Assembly (NCBI GenBank): GCA_024641335.1
Contig: JAHEDG010000002.1
Coordinates: 1-58,780, forward strand
DNA from: Candidatus Zixiibacteriota bacterium
GTDB lineage: Bacteria; Zixibacteria; MSB-5A5; UBA10806
Direction of reading: 5' to 3'
DNA length: 58,780 nucleotides
Part shown: piece after piece, positions 8,856 through 16,980 of the stretch
How the letters are laid out: the number at the start of each line of letters is the position of its first letter
Position numbering within the stretch: the stretch's first letter is position 1
Program-made: the position numbers and the translations under genes
The notes under the pieces: model-generated
What the model was told of the DNA's origin: nothing
The model's database searches: none
Seen by the model: the letters and a program-made list of their open reading frames with translations, nothing else

Positions 8856-9053
8856 ATGGGCGATATCACTACAATTATTATGGGAGTATCAATAGTCCTG
8901 CTTTCCTGGACTATGGCTAAGATCAACGATAAAGTCGATAAGCATATCAAGAAGTTTAAAAAATTCGAGGAGGCTTTGAAAAAGAACGCTTCCGGACGGA
9001 TAAAAAACACGACAAATTACAAAGAACAGAGCCAAGACGTTTACCATCAATAG
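8856..9053 (+). CDS. Small single-pass membrane protein (65 aa), hypothetical
   Basis: An ATG at 8856 is preceded by aagggg (8845-8850) at a good distance. The product has one N-terminal membrane span (about residues 4-20) followed by a strongly basic amphipathic stretch with many Lys residues and a polar tail. The shape recalls small coiled-coil membrane proteins. It stands alone, about 110 bases before the sigma-factor gene. A GTG at 8850 is a weaker alternative start. No family recognised; chance coding cannot be excluded. Confidence 0.45.
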   Translation: MGDITTIIMGVSIVLLSWTMAKINDKVDKHIKKFKKFEEALKKNASGRIKNTTNYKEQSQDVYHQ

Positions 9054-9092
9054 GTTACAATTTTCAGCCATAAAAATATATTAATTATCAGG

Positions 9093-9121
9093 GGAACTTC
9101 TTGTTTTGTTTTTTGTATAAT
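9093..9121 (+). promoter_or_regulatory. Possible promoter with an ECF-like -35, upstream of the sigma gene
   Basis: GGAACTT (9093-9099) matches the -35 element used by RpoE-type ECF sigma factors. Sixteen bases later comes TATAAT (9116-9121), a housekeeping -10. The sigma-factor SD aaggag is at 9149-9154. The hybrid could allow basal plus self-activated transcription, as expected for an autoregulated ECF sigma gene. The -10 is not ECF-like, so this is tentative. Confidence 0.35.
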
Positions 9122-9163
9122 TGATAAAGGCAGATTTGGATAATAGGCAAGGAGTTCGAATTC

Positions 9164-9772
9164 ATGAATACGAACAGGGGTCGATCCACCGACAAGGAAC
9201 TGATGGAGCTGATTCAAGGCGGCGACGATAAGGCTTTTGCCGAACTGGTGTCCCGCTTTCAGGATCGGCTTTTGAATTTCGTCGGGCGGATTGTGGTCGA
9301 CCGTGAGACCGCCGAGGAACTGGTACAAGAGGCGTTTTTGCGGATATTCAATCAGAAGCACAGTTACACCCCGACTTTCGCCGTTTCCACCTGGGTTTAT
9401 ACTATCGCCTTAAACCTGGCGCGGTCGGAATTGAGGAAGAGAAAACTGAGGAAATATTTGAGTCTTGATTTTCTTAAGGAAGAAGCTGACGTGGAATTGC
9501 CGGAAAAAAGCAATAGCGATTACGAGAGCCTTATTCCGATATTACGGAAGGCTATCGATAAACTTCCCGAAGACTATAAAACGGCCTTCATTCTCTGCGA
9601 TATTCAGAGACTTCCTTACCAGCAGATTGCCGAAGTAATGGGGGTTCCGGTCGGTACCGTGAAATCGCGGATCAACCGGGCAAGGATGATGTTGAGAGAT
9701 AAGCTTAAACCATACAAGGAGATTCATCATGAACTGTCGAGGGGTATCCCGCAGACTATCAGCCTTTATTGA
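9164..9772 (+). CDS. RNA polymerase sigma factor, ECF (sigma-70 family)
   Basis: A 202-residue ECF sigma factor with two domains. Region 2 spans about residues 10-90 (ELMELIQGGDDKAFAELV, with EELVQEAFLRIF and STWVYTIALNLA). Region 4 spans about 120-180 (LPEDYKTAFILCDIQ, with IAEVMGVPVGTVKSRINRA as the helix-turn-helix). The SD aaggag is nine bases before the ATG. Its 3' end overlaps the anti-sigma gene by 44 bases, implying coupled synthesis, and an HtrA-like gene follows. This order parallels rpoE/algU loci and points to an envelope-stress regulon. Confidence 0.92.
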   Translation: MNTNRGRSTDKELMELIQGGDDKAFAELVSRFQDRLLNFVGRIVVDRETAEELVQEAFLRIFNQKHSYTPTFAVSTWVYTIALNLARSELRKRKLRKYLSLDFLKEEADVELPEKSNSDYESLIPILRKAIDKLPEDYKTAFILCDIQRLPYQQIAEVMGVPVGTVKSRINRARMMLRDKLKPYKEIHHELSRGIPQTISLY

Positions 9773-10304
9773 TGATGTATTGTCTCCGGGGATCAAAGAA
9801 TCTCTGGAGGATCATCTTAAGGGCTGTTTAAAATGTCAGCGAAAATTAGCCGAAATCAAGGCTATTATAGAGGCTGCCCATAACCTTCCTTCGCTAAAAG
9901 TATCCGAGGAATTTACCGAGCGGGTACTAGCGGTGGCCTCAAAACAAAATAACCCGGAGGTAGTAAGTTTAAATCGTTATAGGGTTTCATTTGCCGGCCT
10001 GGCCTTTGTTGCCACGGCGGTGGCGGTATTTTTCATTATGGGTCCGATTGGACAAGAGAGATCTGATACGCGCAGCCAAAACACGGTTACGGCACAATTC
10101 GAATCCGCGGGGCAGCCCGAGTTGACAGATTACTCAGAGGATCCTAGTGTAATAGTCTATTCCGTTCCTGTTCCGGAGGAGGTCAGGATTCGGGATATGA
10201 TGTTTGACGACAGCTTGCAGCTGGCCGATTCATCTTTGAAGCTCGATCAGTTTATTCTTCCCGAAGTGGAGCAGGCCAGGGAAAACGTCAACATCAAGTT
10301 TTAG
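9729..10304 (+). CDS. Membrane-bound zinc-finger anti-sigma factor
   Basis: A 191-residue protein. The N-terminal domain carries the anti-sigma zinc-finger pattern H-x3-C-x2-C (DHLKGCLKC, about residues 28-36), preceded by Cys3. A single membrane span lies at about residues 78-98 (FAGLAFVATAVAVFFIMG), and a roughly 90-residue acidic periplasmic tail follows. It presumably holds the upstream ECF sigma factor at the inner membrane and releases it on an envelope signal, probably by regulated proteolysis. The start lies inside the sigma gene with an SD (caaggag) about seven bases upstream. No family-specific sensor domain is recognised in the tail. Confidence 0.85.
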   Translation: MNCRGVSRRLSAFIDDVLSPGIKESLEDHLKGCLKCQRKLAEIKAIIEAAHNLPSLKVSEEFTERVLAVASKQNNPEVVSLNRYRVSFAGLAFVATAVAVFFIMGPIGQERSDTRSQNTVTAQFESAGQPELTDYSEDPSVIVYSVPVPEEVRIRDMMFDDSLQLADSSLKLDQFILPEVEQARENVNIKF

Positions 10305-10313
10305 GGACGGATT

Positions 10314-11513
10314 ATGAACTCGGCGGTCAGATATATCGTTTTGGCCCTGACAGCGTTTTCCGGTATCACGGTTTCCGCCCGGGGCGGAATACTGAAATCA
10401 CTCGACGGAGAATTATCATCTATAATAGGAAGGGTCGAGCCCTTTTTGGTGACGGTCAAAGGGGAAGGGGATTGGCGCAATCTCATCGCCACCGGAATTG
10501 TTTACAGCGAGGACGGCTATGTTATTACCTCGTCGCATGTTTACGGCGCCGATAAATTTCAGATAATTTTCACAGATGGAAGATCATACTCGGCCGTGAA
10601 AATAGGGGTGGACAATGATACCGGCTTGGCCGTCCTGAAAATAAGCGGCCAATTCGATTTTAGGGGACCCCGTTGGAGCAAATCGACCGATCTTAAGAAT
10701 GGCTCGTGGATTATGGTCGTCGGCAATTCCTATAACGACCCGGTCAGGGTCAATTTCGGCAATTTTATGGGAAACACCAACGACGGTTTTTTGCGTCTGG
10801 GCATCGATGTAAATCCCGGTTCATCCGGCGGCGCGGTACTGAATACTGACGGGGATGTGATCGGTATCCTGGTGGCCAGGGAATCCGCGTCTGGGCTGCC
10901 GATGGATAATAGTAGGCAGATAAAGGAAATAACCGATGGCTTTATGTCCAATGGCTTTTTCAAGTCAGGCGAAAAGGCGCTCGCTGTGCCTGTGGAAATA
11001 ATACCCGATATTGTCGATCAGCTGATAAAAACAGGTAAGGTGAATAGAGGGTTTCTGGGTATCAGCCAGAAAAATCTTACAAAGGACGAACTCGAGAAGT
11101 ATGGTATAGAATCCGGAATCAAGGTAATCAGCGTAGTCGATGATTCACCGGCCCAGGCTGCCGGATTGCGGGAGGAAGACATTATCATCTCTGTTCACGG
11201 CGAGATCATTCGCGATACCGCGGTATTGTACGCCAGGGTTAGATCTCACAAGCCGGGGGATAGGATCAAGATCCGGTATTTGCGCGACGGAGAATATCGG
11301 GAAGGGGAGGCGGTTTTGGCCAACTCGACCGATGAGTTTCTTATAGGAGGCCTGAAGATACCGAGGTCGCTGAGGCAATTAGAATTATCCCGTGTCCCCG
11401 ATTTATCGGAGATCGATAAGTTGAAAGCAGAGGTCGCCGTTCTGAAAAAGGAGTTAGCCCGGTTAGGGAAGGAAATGGAAAAATCCGGAAAAGAACCGGA
11501 GAATCCCCGGTAA
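10314..11513 (+). CDS. HtrA/DegP-like trypsin-fold protein with PDZ domain
   Basis: A 399-residue protein: signal peptide (to about residue 22), trypsin-like domain (about 35-225), one PDZ domain (about 240-340) and a C-terminal coiled-coil tail rich in Lys/Glu. The catalytic His is in ITSSHVYG (His75) and the nucleophile in NPGSSGGAV (Ser171). The usual triad Asp, normally in the motif DLAVLK, is Gly here (DNDTGLAVLKI, Gly105), although Asp100 and Asp102 lie nearby. It may therefore be a weak protease, a chaperone-like HtrA, or use a neighbouring Asp. Placement after sigma and anti-sigma suggests an envelope quality-control role. Confidence 0.85.
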   Translation: MNSAVRYIVLALTAFSGITVSARGGILKSLDGELSSIIGRVEPFLVTVKGEGDWRNLIATGIVYSEDGYVITSSHVYGADKFQIIFTDGRSYSAVKIGVDNDTGLAVLKISGQFDFRGPRWSKSTDLKNGSWIMVVGNSYNDPVRVNFGNFMGNTNDGFLRLGIDVNPGSSGGAVLNTDGDVIGILVARESASGLPMDNSRQIKEITDGFMSNGFFKSGEKALAVPVEIIPDIVDQLIKTGKVNRGFLGISQKNLTKDELEKYGIESGIKVISVVDDSPAQAAGLREEDIIISVHGEIIRDTAVLYARVRSHKPGDRIKIRYLRDGEYREGEAVLANSTDEFLIGGLKIPRSLRQLELSRVPDLSEIDKLKAEVAVLKKELARLGKEMEKSGKEPENPR

Positions 11514-11681
11514 TCATTTTGGATCAATCTGTTAAGCTGATTCCGGGGTGCCTGATGTGATAATTTCCAGCTTTTGCAAGCTAATATTAAATGAGCGTAT
11601 AGGCAGTTAGTGGAACCTTAAGTCCTTCGCTTCTGTTTTTATAAGGATATGAATACGAAGGTTGTTCGACCTTTTTTGAAG

Positions 11682-11710
11682 TTGACTAATGCCTTATCTG
11701 GCATTATATT
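11682..11710 (+). promoter_or_regulatory. Promoter of pilA, in a 314-base gap with a structured leader
   Basis: TTGACT (11682-11687), 17 bases, TATATT (11705-11710) form a good sigma-70 promoter. The leader is about 110 bases. It contains two CCGCGG boxes (11715 and 11762 regions) that can pair and enclose a CCAGT/ACTGG hairpin, and it ends in a perfect SD (aggagg, 11815-11820) seven bases before the pilA ATG. The upstream part, 11514-11681, holds an AGCTT/AAGCT hairpin near 11571-11584 and a CCTTCG...CGAAGG inverted repeat near 11622-11661. No sigma-54 site is convincing. Confidence 0.55.
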
Positions 11711-11827
11711 GTTGCCGCGGTATAAGGTGTTCTCCAAAAACCAGTTGAAATTGACTGGCAGCCGCGGTCGTTTTCCGTGGGATGGCGAATAGAAAAATAA
11801 TAATATTTTACATCAGGAGGATTTTTT

Positions 11828-12229
11828 ATGAGGATGTTCAAGCAGCGGGGATCGAAAGGTTTTACGATGGTCGAGTTGGCCATTGTGCTGGTTATTCTGG
11901 CCATTTTGGCGGCCATAGCAGTACCTCTTTATCTCCAGTATGTTGAAAGCGCCAGGGCCGGCGAGGCTCAGGAAGCGATTGCCGCGGTTATGGCTGCGGC
12001 CAAGATTCAGCATGCGGAAACCGGACAATGGCAAACAAGAATAGAGCAGCTGCGCAAGTTGGATTTGGATCCTCTTACCAGAGAAAGATGGAATTTCACA
12101 ATAACTCCCGGTCAGAACGCTATCAGCAGAATTACCGCCACTTCCACCGGTCGGATGCCCGGCGGAGCGGGAAAAGTTGTTCAGTTTGACGCTATAACCG
12201 GAAAATGGAGCGGTTACGGTTTCGATTGA
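11828..12229 (+). CDS. pilA: Type IV major pilin (PilA/PilE family)
   Basis: A 133-residue type IVa pilin. The class III signal is a short basic leader ending in KG followed by FTMVELAIVLVILAILAAIA: prepilin peptidase would cut after Gly12, leaving N-methyl-Phe1 and the conserved Glu5. A roughly 50-residue N-terminal helix follows, then a small globular domain without a Cys pair, so no disulfide-bonded D-region. It has its own strong promoter and the best SD in the window, as expected for an abundant fibre subunit, and it opens pilus cluster 1. No prepilin peptidase gene is visible in the window. Confidence 0.93.
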   Translation: MRMFKQRGSKGFTMVELAIVLVILAILAAIAVPLYLQYVESARAGEAQEAIAAVMAAAKIQHAETGQWQTRIEQLRKLDLDPLTRERWNFTITPGQNAISRITATSTGRMPGGAGKVVQFDAITGKWSGYGFD

Positions 12230-12307
12230 TCTTTCACCCTAACGTATTGGAAAAACGCTTTGGAAAGTTTTGACGCGACCGGCGGAGTTATCTCCGCTGA
12301 AAAAGTG

Positions 12308-13348
12308 ATGACCATAGATGATCTCCTGAAATTTACCAAGGATCAGGGAGCTTCGGATCTTCATCTGTCCGAAGGTTCGATTCCTATGATCCGAATCGAC
12401 GGCAGGCTGCTCAAGCTCGATCTGCCCGGATTGACCAGAGATGGAATCAGGGAACTTCTCTTGAGTACTATGGATGCCAACCTGCGCAAGAGATTCGAAG
12501 AAAATTATGAAGTGGATTTCGCCAAGGAGATCGACGATTCCACCAGGTTTCGCTGCAATATTTTCAGACAGATCCAGGGATTTTCCGGGGCGTTCAGAAC
12601 AATCCCCGCGGAGATCCGTTCCTTTGAGGAGCTGGGTCTCCCCGATATTCTGAAACAATTCTCCCTGCTGGATAGGGGATTGGTGCTTTTGACCGGGCCC
12701 ACGGGGTCAGGCAAGACGACCAGTCTGGCTACCATGGTGGATTGGATCAATCAGCACAAAGAGTGTCATATCATTACGATTGAGGACCCGGTGGAGTATT
12801 TTCATTCCAGCGGGCATTCTCTGATAAATCAGCGTGAGCTCGGGAGCAGCACACATTCCTTCACCAACGCTTTGCGGGCAGCATTGCGCGAAGACCCGGA
12901 TGTTATTCTGGTCGGCGAGATGAGGGATCTGGAAACTATTTCGCTGGCTCTTACCGCGGCTGAAACCGGTCACCTGGTATTATCGACCCTGCACACATCG
13001 TCGGCGACCAAGACTATCGATCGTATTATAGATATCTTCCCGGCCGAGCAGAAGTCCCAGATCAGGTCGATGCTGGCCGAATCGTTGCAGGCGGTAGTCG
13101 CCCAGTCATTATTGCCTCGTAAGGACCGGGGACGAATAGTGGCCGCCGAGGTTATGACCGCTACCGTGGCGGTAAGAAATCTGATTCGCGAAGATAAGAT
13201 TTACCAGATTCCGTCGGTCATCCAGGCCGGTGGCAAATCCGGCATGCAGGCTTTGGATCAACATCTTCTTACCCTGGTTTCCGAGGGCAAAATAGAACGT
13301 TCTGTAGCGGCCCAGAAGGCCGATAATCCCAAACTGTTTTTGGATTGA
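12308..13348 (+). CDS. pilT: Type IV pilus retraction ATPase PilT (cluster 1)
   Basis: A hexameric AAA-like secretion ATPase, about 346 residues. N-terminal PAS-like domain with GASDLHLSEG, then Walker A GPTGSGKTTS, the Asp box ITIEDPVEYFH, Walker B with LVGEMRDLETISLALTAAETGHLV, and the PilT-type C-terminal helix region AVRNLIREDKIYQ that marks retraction ATPases. The frame is open from TTG 12260, but the product from ATG 12308 (MTIDDLLKF) aligns with the start of the second PilT in this window, so I prefer it. A GCGGAG-TTAT-CTCCGC hairpin (12282-12297) lies just upstream. It drives pilus disassembly from the cytoplasmic face. Confidence 0.9.
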   Translation: MTIDDLLKFTKDQGASDLHLSEGSIPMIRIDGRLLKLDLPGLTRDGIRELLLSTMDANLRKRFEENYEVDFAKEIDDSTRFRCNIFRQIQGFSGAFRTIPAEIRSFEELGLPDILKQFSLLDRGLVLLTGPTGSGKTTSLATMVDWINQHKECHIITIEDPVEYFHSSGHSLINQRELGSSTHSFTNALRAALREDPDVILVGEMRDLETISLALTAAETGHLVLSTLHTSSATKTIDRIIDIFPAEQKSQIRSMLAESLQAVVAQSLLPRKDRGRIVAAEVMTATVAVRNLIREDKIYQIPSVIQAGGKSGMQALDQHLLTLVSEGKIERSVAAQKADNPKLFLD

Positions 13349-13354
13349 TGGTTT

Positions 13355-13804
13355 ATGATCGCGGATATGAATAACAATAGACGCAGGAAATTGGCAAGTC
13401 AGAGCGGCCTGACTTTGATAGAGATGATGGCCGCTCTTCTTATCGTATCCGTTTCAGTTTTGGCTATGTATATTATGTTCATTAACGGCAATTCCATGAT
13501 GATGGAACAGTACGAAAAGAGGGTTGCCCTGGAGAAGGCTCGAGGGTGGCTCGAACGGATGCATTATGTTGCCATGAAGGTCGATACGGTGCCCAAAGCA
13601 TATGCCGGGGCTTTTCAGGATACGCTGGTATTACCCAACGACGACTTCGAGCCCATTTTCGCGGAGCGCACGATATCTGTGGAGCATAGTACGACCCGCA
13701 ACCCGCAAACATCCATTCCCTTTTACAGTTATGTGATAGTAACCTATGTGTGGGAATCGCGGGCGGAGGAATCGTACGAAATAGAGTTGAGAGCCGTTTT
13801 TTAG
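13355..13804 (+). CDS. Type IV minor prepilin-like protein (PilV/GspI-like)
   Basis: A 149-residue protein with a prepilin N-terminus: a basic leader ending SG followed by LTLIEMMAALLIVSVSVLAM, with Glu at position 5 of the predicted mature chain and a single long hydrophobic helix. The remainder is a small, soluble, strand-rich domain. Minor pilins of this size initiate or cap the fibre. Two in-frame starts (13355 and 13367) are possible; the leader works with either. It is followed by two further prepilin-like genes, forming a minor-pilin block between pilT and pilM. The GspI or PilV assignment is by size and position only. Confidence 0.75.
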   Translation: MIADMNNNRRRKLASQSGLTLIEMMAALLIVSVSVLAMYIMFINGNSMMMEQYEKRVALEKARGWLERMHYVAMKVDTVPKAYAGAFQDTLVLPNDDFEPIFAERTISVEHSTTRNPQTSIPFYSYVIVTYVWESRAEESYEIELRAVF

Positions 13805-13815
13805 AAGGTTTACCG

Positions 13816-14406
13816 ATGATCAGAGCGATGGGTCAAAACAATACTATTTTTGCCGGTTTTACCCTGGTGGAGCTAATGGTTGTTATTGCCATCAGCGGCA
13901 TAGCTATGACCGGTCTTCTGGTGGCTTATACCGATGGTATCGATTACCTCAGCGATATGGCGCAAGTTTCAATTCTCTATGATGAGGGTTCGGCTGCCCT
14001 GGTTCGAATCGGCATGGCAATTCGCGAAGCCAATCGGATCACCATCAGATCCAACGCGGGCGTCAGGGATGCCCGAATCGACCTTAGATATCCGGAGGAC
14101 AGCGGCGGTGGAACGGTTTCGATCTATTTCAACGAGCTGGATAAGTCGGTTAAGTGGAACAATCACCGGTACGGCGGCAATAAATTCGGGATCAAAATGC
14201 TGCCTTTGTTCCAATATCGTTCGGAGAACGATGATGATCGTTACCTGAAAGTAAAAAGATTGCAGTTTACTCCTCTCGATTTTATCGGACCGATTAATCC
14301 TCAGACTGAAGGTTATTATCTGGTAATGACAGAATTGATTTTAGAGGATGCCAGAGGGGATACGCTGTATCTGTCGTCCGTAGTCTCGAAATGGAATAAA
14401 GAATAA
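13816..14406 (+). CDS. Type IV minor prepilin-like protein (PilW/GspJ-like)
   Basis: A 196-residue protein with a class III signal: a short leader, then AGFTLVELMVVIAISGIAMTG, with Gly before the cleavage site and Glu5. The soluble domain is larger than in the preceding gene and contains GGTVSIYFNE-like strands. The frame is open back to 13750, but the ATG at 13816 follows an SD-like agaagg and gives the short basic leader expected of a prepilin, so I place the start there. It probably forms part of a minor-pilin priming complex with its neighbours. Confidence 0.75.
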   Translation: MIRAMGQNNTIFAGFTLVELMVVIAISGIAMTGLLVAYTDGIDYLSDMAQVSILYDEGSAALVRIGMAIREANRITIRSNAGVRDARIDLRYPEDSGGGTVSIYFNELDKSVKWNNHRYGGNKFGIKMLPLFQYRSENDDDRYLKVKRLQFTPLDFIGPINPQTEGYYLVMTELILEDARGDTLYLSSVVSKWNKE

Positions 14407-14449
14407 TGAAAAATAAAGACTGGTCCCATATTAAACAGGGAGGGACGAA

Positions 14450-15862
14450 TTGAATTCAATGAGGATGGACAAAGAACGAGGAAGCATGCTGGTAATGGCT
14501 GTTGTCTTGTCATTTGCCCTTTTTATTACCGGTCTCAGCTATCTCAAGTGGGTGGATACTTTCCAGAAAAAAGTCAGTAACGAAGTCAGCACGATCCAGG
14601 CTGAATTTGCCAGATCGGCTGGATTTGCTTTTGCTCGAGAGGTTATTGAATCCGGGAGTTATGATGACGGGTTCTCCGGTCGCTGGAGAGACTGGTATCT
14701 CAAAACCGTCTATAAATACGACATTTTCCCCACCGGTTACGATGATTTCATGTATGGGGGACACAGGGGTTATGTCATTAAGAGTTATGGAAATGCCGGA
14801 TCTTATGGTTCCGATATAATAATACAGAGATCGGGTCGGCAATCTTATATAAAGGAGACATTTGCCGACTACCTTTATCTTACCGATCGGGAAGTCGATA
14901 CGGTAAGGCATGATATAATCAGATTCTGGACTCCCGATACTCTCGACGGCAAGGTTCATTCCAACGATACGCTGCATATACATCCCACCCGCGACAGGCC
15001 CAGATTCATGAAGAGGGTAACATCGAGCGCGCCTGTTATAGTACCCTATAATCATCACGCCAGGTTCGATGAGGGTTTGTTCCTGAACGCCGCACCGATC
15101 TATTTTCCGCAACAAGCCGATGAGATAAGACGTTATTCGGGTTTGCGCGATTTCGGCACTTTCGCCCCGGACAGCATTGATTCCGCGACGGAGCTTACAT
15201 TCAGCGGGGAAATGATTTATGTCAGATATTGCGGGCCGTTTATCGATCCTCCCGATACTGTATTTAGATGCCTTCCTGACTATATTCAAAACGCCCAGCA
15301 GATCCCCATACCCCGTAGCGGGGCTTTGTTTGTAAACGGCAAGACCTTTGTCAAGGCTTCCAGGGGCAGGCTCGATTTAATGGATGGTAATTTCATCTCC
15401 ATAGGTTATGAGGGCAGATTAACGGTTGCCTCATCGGATACCATGATAATCCCCGATGATTTGATTTATCGGTATGCGAATCTTGATAATTCCATACCCA
15501 ACGATATGTCGGTGATAGATGATGTTCTCGGTTTGATTTCAGAGAATTTCATTATGGTGGGAGATAATGTGCGGGACACGGTATATATCAACGCGGCTAT
15601 GGCCGCTATCAACGGTTCCATTTCAATCAGGGATATCTACCGTTATGGGACATACAACGAAAAGCAATCTCTTTTCATCTACGGATCGCTGGCCCAGAGA
15701 AACCGGGGCATCGTCCGAACCACTTATCAGGGCACCAGGGGATTCATCGAGAAGGACTATCATTACGACGAACGGCTGATGCGTTATCCCCCGCCTCATT
15801 TTCTGCCGACCAAAAAGGTCAATTTCACTTATACGGAGAGTTCTGAAAGCGATTGGCGGTAA
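14450..15862 (+). CDS. PilX/GspK-position membrane-anchored protein, possibly DUF4900-like
   Basis: A 470-residue protein with one N-terminal membrane segment (about residues 14-32) after a charged start containing ERGSML, which resembles a degenerate prepilin signal without the canonical Glu5. The large exported part is strand-rich and repeats phrases such as DGKVHSNDTLHI and AAINGSISI, reminiscent of DUF4900-type proteins. It begins with TTG at 14450: the SD agggagg (14437-14443) lies six bases away, whereas the ATG at 14459 would be 15 bases away. By order it takes the place of PilX or GspK, the large tip minor pilin. Function is inferred from context only. Confidence 0.65.
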   Translation: MNSMRMDKERGSMLVMAVVLSFALFITGLSYLKWVDTFQKKVSNEVSTIQAEFARSAGFAFAREVIESGSYDDGFSGRWRDWYLKTVYKYDIFPTGYDDFMYGGHRGYVIKSYGNAGSYGSDIIIQRSGRQSYIKETFADYLYLTDREVDTVRHDIIRFWTPDTLDGKVHSNDTLHIHPTRDRPRFMKRVTSSAPVIVPYNHHARFDEGLFLNAAPIYFPQQADEIRRYSGLRDFGTFAPDSIDSATELTFSGEMIYVRYCGPFIDPPDTVFRCLPDYIQNAQQIPIPRSGALFVNGKTFVKASRGRLDLMDGNFISIGYEGRLTVASSDTMIIPDDLIYRYANLDNSIPNDMSVIDDVLGLISENFIMVGDNVRDTVYINAAMAAINGSISIRDIYRYGTYNEKQSLFIYGSLAQRNRGIVRTTYQGTRGFIEKDYHYDERLMRYPPPHFLPTKKVNFTYTESSESDWR

Positions 15863-15880
15863 TATTGTATTATCGATGTT

Positions 15881-15902
15881 CCCCGCGAAGGGGCGTTTTG
15901 TT
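15881..15902 (+). terminator. Weak hairpin with interrupted T-tract before pilM
   Basis: CCCC (15881-15884) pairs with GGGG (15890-15893) around a GCGAA loop and is followed by cgttttgtt. The four-base stem is short, so this is at most a partial terminator or a processing site between the minor pilins and the pilMNOPQ genes. Confidence 0.3.
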
Positions 15903-15930
15903 CGAGAGGTTTGTTAGAGGAAGGTAATTT

Positions 15931-16980
15931 ATGGCGAAAACTGTTCTGGGACTCGATATCGGTTCCTACTGTGTTAAAATGGTCGAGGTTGACAATGAGG
16001 ACGGCCGCTACAGACTTAAGAATTACGCCATCGCCGAAATCTATGGCGAAGGCGAAGAGTATGATATCGAAGGTCCGAGTTACAGCCGTCAGGTCGGCGC
16101 TCTGCGGGAGTGTTTCAAGCAGCTCAAGCTGAATCCCAAGCGGGTCAAGAACCTCAATTGTTCCATCGGCGGTTCAAGCGTCGCGGTTAAACAGGTCAGA
16201 TCAATTTCGTTGAGCGTTGAGGAGTTGGAATCATCGTTGACTTTCGAAGCCAGAAAGCATCTTCCTCTGGACGACACCGAAGCTATTCTGGATTACCAGG
16301 TTTTAGACGGCGGCGGTGAAGCGTCGAATATGGATATCCTGATGGTGGCGACCACCAAGAAATCCTTCGATTATCATCTTAAGCTTCTCCAGGATATGGG
16401 AGTCAAGCCGAGGGTTATCGACGCCGAAAGCACTTCGCTGGTGAATTCGTATCTGAAAACCAAAGGAAAGCCGACGTTCGAAGGCGGTTTGGTTTTTTTG
16501 GATATCGGGGCTAAATTTTCCACCCTGACTATTTTTTCCGATAAGGGAATGCTTTTTTCCAGAGATATCGCCATCGGAGGTCATAAGCTGACCGAAGATA
16601 TCAAGAATCTGCACAACATCGAATATCTCCCAGCCGAGGAGATGAAAAGAGAAAGAGGCATGGGGGCCTTTTTAGCGGAAGGAGAAAGCAGCGGGGGGAT
16701 CAAAATAGCCCGCCGCAACGCTCTTGACGCTTTGGTCGACGAGATAAAACGATCTTTGCGTTATTATACAAAGGAAACTAATATAAGAGATTTTGAGAAA
16801 ATTCTTATATGCGGGGGAAGTTCCTTAATGGTTAATTTGAATTCGCATCTGGGGCAGGCCCTTTCCATGAACGTGGAAATTTATAACCCGTTCGAGCTTT
16901 TCACCGTGCCTCCGGGTTTCAACGAACATGTAGGTGCTCAACTGGCTACCGCCTGCGGCCTGGCTCTCAGGGAGGAATGA
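15931..16980 (+). CDS. pilM: Type IV pilus assembly protein PilM
   Basis: A 349-residue actin-like ATPase-fold protein of the FtsA family. It opens with the phosphate-1 motif GLDIGSYCVKMVE, has the PilM-typical TFEARKHLPL segment near residue 105, and a second phosphate motif FLDIGAKFSTLTIF. The C-terminal ICGGSSLM and HVGAQLATACGLALR blocks complete the nucleotide pocket. PilM is the cytoplasmic ring of the alignment complex and binds the N-terminus of PilN. The gene has a good SD (gaggaagg) and overlaps pilN by four bases. Confidence 0.93.
   Translation: MAKTVLGLDIGSYCVKMVEVDNEDGRYRLKNYAIAEIYGEGEEYDIEGPSYSRQVGALRECFKQLKLNPKRVKNLNCSIGGSSVAVKQVRSISLSVEELESSLTFEARKHLPLDDTEAILDYQVLDGGGEASNMDILMVATTKKSFDYHLKLLQDMGVKPRVIDAESTSLVNSYLKTKGKPTFEGGLVFLDIGAKFSTLTIFSDKGMLFSRDIAIGGHKLTEDIKNLHNIEYLPAEEMKRERGMGAFLAEGESSGGIKIARRNALDALVDEIKRSLRYYTKETNIRDFEKILICGGSSLMVNLNSHLGQALSMNVEIYNPFELFTVPPGFNEHVGAQLATACGLALREE

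Noticed and set aside
11696-11716. Sigma-54 (-24/-12) promoter upstream of pilA (TGGC...TTGC)
   Set aside because: The GG and GC elements are two bases too far apart; a good sigma-70 promoter with a 17-base spacer overlaps the same bases.
12282-12297. GCGGAG-TTAT-CTCCGC hairpin as a terminator between pilA and pilT
   Set aside because: No T-tract follows; whether it lies in a leader depends on the uncertain pilT start.
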